Source of the DNA: Solitalea lacus
GTDB lineage: Bacteria; Bacteroidota; Bacteroidia; Sphingobacteriales; Sphingobacteriaceae
Direction: 5' to 3'
DNA: 64,000 nucleotides
Assembly: GCF_022014595.1 (NCBI RefSeq)
Contig: NZ_CP091740.1
Coordinates: forward strand, 2,778,200-2,842,199
Position numbers and translations under genes: made by a program. Below the pieces are notes generated by a model. It did not search any database. It saw nothing but the letters and a program-made list of their open reading frames with translations, and was not told where the DNA came from. Below, one piece after another: positions 60,562 to 64,000 of this stretch. Numbering within the stretch: position 1 is the stretch's first letter; the number at the start of each line of letters is the position of its first letter.

Positions 60562-62604
60562 TTAATCTCTTTTCATAGCTATACGATATAAAACTAGCCC
60601 CATAAAAGCAAACAACAGTGTTCCCAACAGCTGATATCCTCCAGAACCTAGAGCAGCTGTTAATGAATCCTGCCAACTGACTGCTTTTAATTGTTCTTCA
60701 AATAAAACCTGCGCAAAGGCAATTAACACTCCTGCAACAGCTCCTCCGGCAACCAATCCGGTAGCAAACAGACTTCCTTTTCCTAATTCTTCGTCTTCAT
60801 GGCGATTTTCCTTCTTCATTTTCCAATCAACCAATCCTTTAATTGCCCCACCTACAAAAATTGGCAGGGTAGTAGACAAGGGCAGATAAGCTCCTACAGC
60901 GAATGATAATGCATTAACCCCACACAACTCAATTGTAATGGATAAAAACGCCCCCACTAAAACATATTGCCAATCAAGATTAAATGACAACAAACCACGA
61001 ATTAAAGTAGCCATTAATGTTCCTTGCGGAGCAGGAAAAGCTTTAGTACCGATAGTATGCATAACTCCTTCTCGCATTGCCGCCTCAGTAGGGGTATCCA
61101 ACATTTTGATTGTGGCGCCAATAACGACTGAGGAAACCACTGCGCCAATAAACAGCGCTATTTGCTGATATTTAGGAGTTGCTCCTATGATAAATCCGGT
61201 TTTTAAATCCTGAGAAGTAGCCCCGGCATTGGCAGCAGCAATACAAATTATAGCACCTATTACCAAAGCCATTGGCTCGAAAACTTTTCCAGTCCAACCG
61301 ATGCTGATAAAAATTAAACATGTACCCATCAAAGTTGCGATGGTCATACCCGAAATAGGGTTGGAGCTTGATCCTATCAGACCTACAATTCGACTTGAAA
61401 CGGTAACAAAAAAGAACCCAAATACAATTACTAAAACCCCAATCAGCAACTTACCTATTAAAGAGCTGCTAGGTATTTGAGGCATAAACAAAACCAATAA
61501 TACCAGAATAACACTACCAATAATGACCACTTTAAAAGAAAGGTCTCGCTCTGTCCTTGAAATTCCATCGCCCGATTGACGATCCTTCAATGACCCGATA
61601 CTTTCTTTAAATGAGCGAATAATAGTTGGAATACTTTTTAACAAAGTCATTAAACCTCCTATGGCCACTGCGCCAGCACCAATTTGCCGTACATAAGCAT
61701 AATAAATTGCCGATGCGGTATCTTCAAAAGTTTTATTAACAGGATTCCAACCCAAATCGCCTCCTCCAGTAGCTAAATCCTTCATGTAACCCAACTTGAT
61801 TAATTGCGTTGCAATAGCTTCACCTGGAACCAATGATGCAAGCAAAGGAATCAAACCTAACCAAGCAAGGACACCACCTGCTACTAATACCCCTGCAATA
61901 CGGGGACCTATAATATAACCCACTCCTAAGTATTCAGGAGTAATTTCACCATTAACGGTAGCGGATGGAAAAAATTTATCAGTTTGCTTAGTGGCCCATG
62001 TAGGAACAGCAGCTATCAGATTGAATATTTTCTGAAATACGGCATAAACAATGGCAAACCCTAGACCTTGGTAAGCCGTTTTAGAAAAGTCGCCGCCCTT
62101 TTCACCGGCAATTAATACCGATGCACATGCTGTACCTTCAGGGTAGGGAAGATTTCCATGCTCCTTAACAATTAGCGACCTGCGCAATGGAATCATCATT
62201 AAGGTGCCCAAAACTCCACCCATTGCAGCTAAGGTAAATATGGTAAGATAATTAAAGTAATCAGCACCAACACTTTTTCCTCCATCACCAATGGACAGAA
62301 ACAGAAATGCAGGCAAGGTAAAAGCCACACCAGATGCAATAGATTCGCCTGCAGAGCCAGTTGTTTGGATAATGTTGTTTTCCAGGATAGTGGTCTTAAA
62401 AAGTTTTCTACCCAGCGAAATGGCCATTACTGAAATCGGAATGGATGCAGAAACAGTGAGACCGGCTTTAAGAGCCAGGTACACATTGGCTGCTCCGAAA
62501 ATAATACCAAATATTCCGCCCAATAATATGGACTTGACTGTAAACTCGGCCAAATCAGAGCTGGCAGCAACATAAGGCTTAAACTGAGGTGTAGAATCTT
62601 GCAT
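60562..62604 (-). CDS. OPT family oligopeptide/metal-chelate transporter
   Basis: 680 residues, about 15-16 hydrophobic segments. Family signatures include GGIFGIIFGAANVYLALKAGLTVSASIPISVMAI (about 30-62), NLPYPEGTACASVLIAGEKGGDF and GATSQDLKTGFIIGATPKYQQ. Imports oligopeptides or metal chelates across the inner membrane. Single gene with a 295-nt non-coding upstream region in which nothing else was recognised. Confidence 0.93.
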   Translation of the reverse strand: MQDSTPQFKPYVAASSDLAEFTVKSILLGGIFGIIFGAANVYLALKAGLTVSASIPISVMAISLGRKLFKTTILENNIIQTTGSAGESIASGVAFTLPAFLFLSIGDGGKSVGADYFNYLTIFTLAAMGGVLGTLMMIPLRRSLIVKEHGNLPYPEGTACASVLIAGEKGGDFSKTAYQGLGFAIVYAVFQKIFNLIAAVPTWATKQTDKFFPSATVNGEITPEYLGVGYIIGPRIAGVLVAGGVLAWLGLIPLLASLVPGEAIATQLIKLGYMKDLATGGGDLGWNPVNKTFEDTASAIYYAYVRQIGAGAVAIGGLMTLLKSIPTIIRSFKESIGSLKDRQSGDGISRTERDLSFKVVIIGSVILVLLVLFMPQIPSSSLIGKLLIGVLVIVFGFFFVTVSSRIVGLIGSSSNPISGMTIATLMGTCLIFISIGWTGKVFEPMALVIGAIICIAAANAGATSQDLKTGFIIGATPKYQQIALFIGAVVSSVVIGATIKMLDTPTEAAMREGVMHTIGTKAFPAPQGTLMATLIRGLLSFNLDWQYVLVGAFLSITIELCGVNALSFAVGAYLPLSTTLPIFVGGAIKGLVDWKMKKENRHEDEELGKGSLFATGLVAGGAVAGVLIAFAQVLFEEQLKAVSWQDSLTAALGSGGYQLLGTLLFAFMGLVLYRIAMKRD

Positions 62605-62899
62605 GTTTTAATTTTTGTTTTCTTTCACTACAAAATCATGTAAACAACTTAATATCTGTTGGTTTCAATAGTGAAAGTAATCAGGTTTCTTGGTTATCTA
62701 TTTTAGTAAAGATATTTAATTCTTTGTAGTTACAAAACGTTGCTTAAAGTTCAATACTACTGGCAAAAACCAATATTCCATGAAGTTTGGTTTATGGTTG
62801 AAACAATAAATAAAGTTTTAAATCATCATATTTGCAAAGGGATTTAAGGAAGAATAATGTTATTCCTCCAACAAAATCAAATTCAATTTAACAAGCAAT

Positions 62900-63388
62900 A
62901 TGAACAAGGCAGTTTTCCTCGACCGAGATGGCGTTTTAAATAAAGAACTAGGTGATTACGTTTGTACGTTGAATGATTTTCAAGTTCTGGAGCACAATTT
63001 CGAGCCGTTGAAAGTTCTTCGTGACAGGGGATTTTTACTGATTGTAGTGACCAATCAAGGAGGGTTAGCAAAAGGTTGGTATACCGAAGCTACTTTGCAA
63101 AGCATGCACACCGAATTACGACGTATTTATGCAGAGCATGGTATTGAATTTGCTGAAATTTACTACTGCAATCATCACCCTGAATACACAGGCAGTTGTT
63201 TTTGTCGAAAACCAGGATCTTTACTACTGGAAAAAGCTATTGCACGGTTTAATATTGATAAAACAAAATCATACTTTATTGGCGACCGTGAACGGGATGT
63301 TATAGCAGGAGAAAATGCTGGTGTTACAGGAATTTTAATTGATAGTGATCAACCAATTTCAGAAATTATGCACTTAATTACCGCCTGA
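62900..63388 (+). CDS. gmhB: D-glycero-D-manno-heptose 1,7-bisphosphate 7-phosphatase-like HAD phosphatase
   Basis: 162 residues. HAD motif I FLDRDGVLN (Asp8, Asp10), motif II VVTNQ, motif III with RKPGSLLLEKA, motif IV GDRERDVIAGENAG. The zinc-loop cysteines CNHHPEYTGSCFC (C-x-H...C-x-C pattern) distinguish GmhB from other HADs. Part of LPS heptose synthesis. Next gene starts 4 nt after its stop. Confidence 0.92.
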   Translation: MNKAVFLDRDGVLNKELGDYVCTLNDFQVLEHNFEPLKVLRDRGFLLIVVTNQGGLAKGWYTEATLQSMHTELRRIYAEHGIEFAEIYYCNHHPEYTGSCFCRKPGSLLLEKAIARFNIDKTKSYFIGDRERDVIAGENAGVTGILIDSDQPISEIMHLITA

Positions 63389-63392
63389 TTGT

Positions 63393-64000
63393 ATGTCTAA
63401 ACAGTTTCAAATAGCTTGTTACAAAGTATTGACATTGCTTTTAATATTCACTTTGTTCAGAATATTATCTAGATGGTCATTCTTTATCGATCATATTTAC
63501 CATGAGCATTTGTATAAAGCTATTTCTACTGTGCAGCGTTTAATCACAGGCTGGTTGCCTTTTAGTTTTGGAGACATACTTTATACGATAATTATCTCAA
63601 TAGCTTTAATTGGAATCATTCGTTATATAAAACACTTAATAAAACAGAAAGAAAACCGTTTTTCGGTTATTGGTTTAGGCTTTTTGAACAGTTTTTCATG
63701 GATAATTTTAGCCTACCTAATCTTTCAACTTTTATGGGGGTTTAATTATTTCAGACAGCCCTTAAGTGAACAACTTAATCTCAATACTGAAAGGGGAGAC
63801 AAAGAGCAATTACATAAACTAGCTCAATTTTTAGCTGCCGAAGTAAATAAAACTCATTTACAGCTCACCGGCGATTCTTTAAAACAATACCGATCAAACA
63901 AAGGAGCCCAGGAGCTATATGCAATCGCTCAACGGGGTTACCAACAACCGGATTCATTTTCGATCAATTATTTTTCTACAAAAACATCGGTTTATAATAT
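63393..64000 (+). CDS. DUF3810 family membrane protein, 3' end outside window
   Basis: ATG at 63393, 4 nt after the gmhB stop; the frame is open to the window end (about 202 residues so far; family members are around 350-380). N-terminal hydrophobic helix (LTLLLIFTLFRILSR), a second at about 65-83 and a third at about 100-120; then the DUF3810 signature WGFNYFRQPLSEQL. No known function; several relatives have a C-terminal metallopeptidase-like HExxH part, which would lie beyond the window. Confidence 0.85.
   Translation, partial: MSKQFQIACYKVLTLLLIFTLFRILSRWSFFIDHIYHEHLYKAISTVQRLITGWLPFSFGDILYTIIISIALIGIIRYIKHLIKQKENRFSVIGLGFLNSFSWIILAYLIFQLLWGFNYFRQPLSEQLNLNTERGDKEQLHKLAQFLAAEVNKTHLQLTGDSLKQYRSNKGAQELYAIAQRGYQQPDSFSINYFSTKTSVYN

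Overview
The window is a stretch of chromosome from a low-GC Bacteroidota bacterium, most likely a sphingobacterium. The evidence is the gene content (DUF3810, two DUF6580 membrane proteins, START-like domain protein, a sirtuin without zinc cysteines, FucP-type sugar permeases, a SusD-less TonB receptor with its own cobalamin riboswitch) and promoter-like TAnnTTTG boxes placed just ahead of several start codons. Solitalea or a Pedobacter relative would fit, but the genus cannot be proven from sequence reading alone. No rRNA, tRNA or CRISPR array was seen.

Layout. 1-3.7 kb is an accessory region: the tail of a type I restriction specificity subunit, a GHKL-ATPase gene paired with a STAS-like DUF4325 gene, an IS110-family transposase killed by two mutations, and a degraded nucleotide-cyclase-like fragment. 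3.7-31.9 kb is mostly core genome: mnmE, ybaB, a cystathionine gamma-synthase-like gene, a semialdehyde dehydrogenase, an isolated nuoCD pair, pdxH, yqgE, purKE, a KAS III-like enzyme, a YbiT-type ABC-F ATPase, an ArsR-MFS-rhodanese operon with a clear operator, glutaryl-CoA dehydrogenase, folB with a GlcD-like oxidase, hsp20 with a conspicuous inverted repeat, and two secreted peptidases. 31.9-43 kb is patchier: bioD and bioF are separated by nagA and a small AT-rich two-gene islet, then come a 1131-residue Cas4-like nuclease/RNase H-like exonuclease/SF1 helicase fusion, a frameshifted DnaQ-like exonuclease, an ABC permease-ATPase pair with no binding protein, and a serine hydrolase broken by an in-frame TAG.

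43.1-49.8 kb is a coherent vitamin B12 uptake and salvage unit: promoter, cobalamin riboswitch, BtuB-like receptor, a DUF6580 membrane protein, cobU, a DUF71 ATP-pyrophosphatase, cobT, cobS and cobC. A sirtuin and a methyltransferase follow, and a second DUF6580 protein lies about 8 kb downstream. No BtuFCD transporter or corrinoid adenosyltransferase is present here. 54.5-64 kb returns to housekeeping: a sugar nucleotidyltransferase, two FucP-like permeases, a U32 RNA-hydroxylase-type protein with a ferredoxin, an OPT transporter, gmhB, and a DUF3810 gene cut by the window end.

Four genes carry visible lesions (the IS110 transposase, the cyclase-like fragment, the exonuclease and the serine hydrolase), all in the accessory stretches. 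The best candidates for something not well described are the ATPase/DUF4325 pair next to hsdS, the triple-domain nuclease-helicase locus, the AT-rich gene pair inside the biotin genes, and DUF6580 as a possible B12-related inner-membrane transporter.
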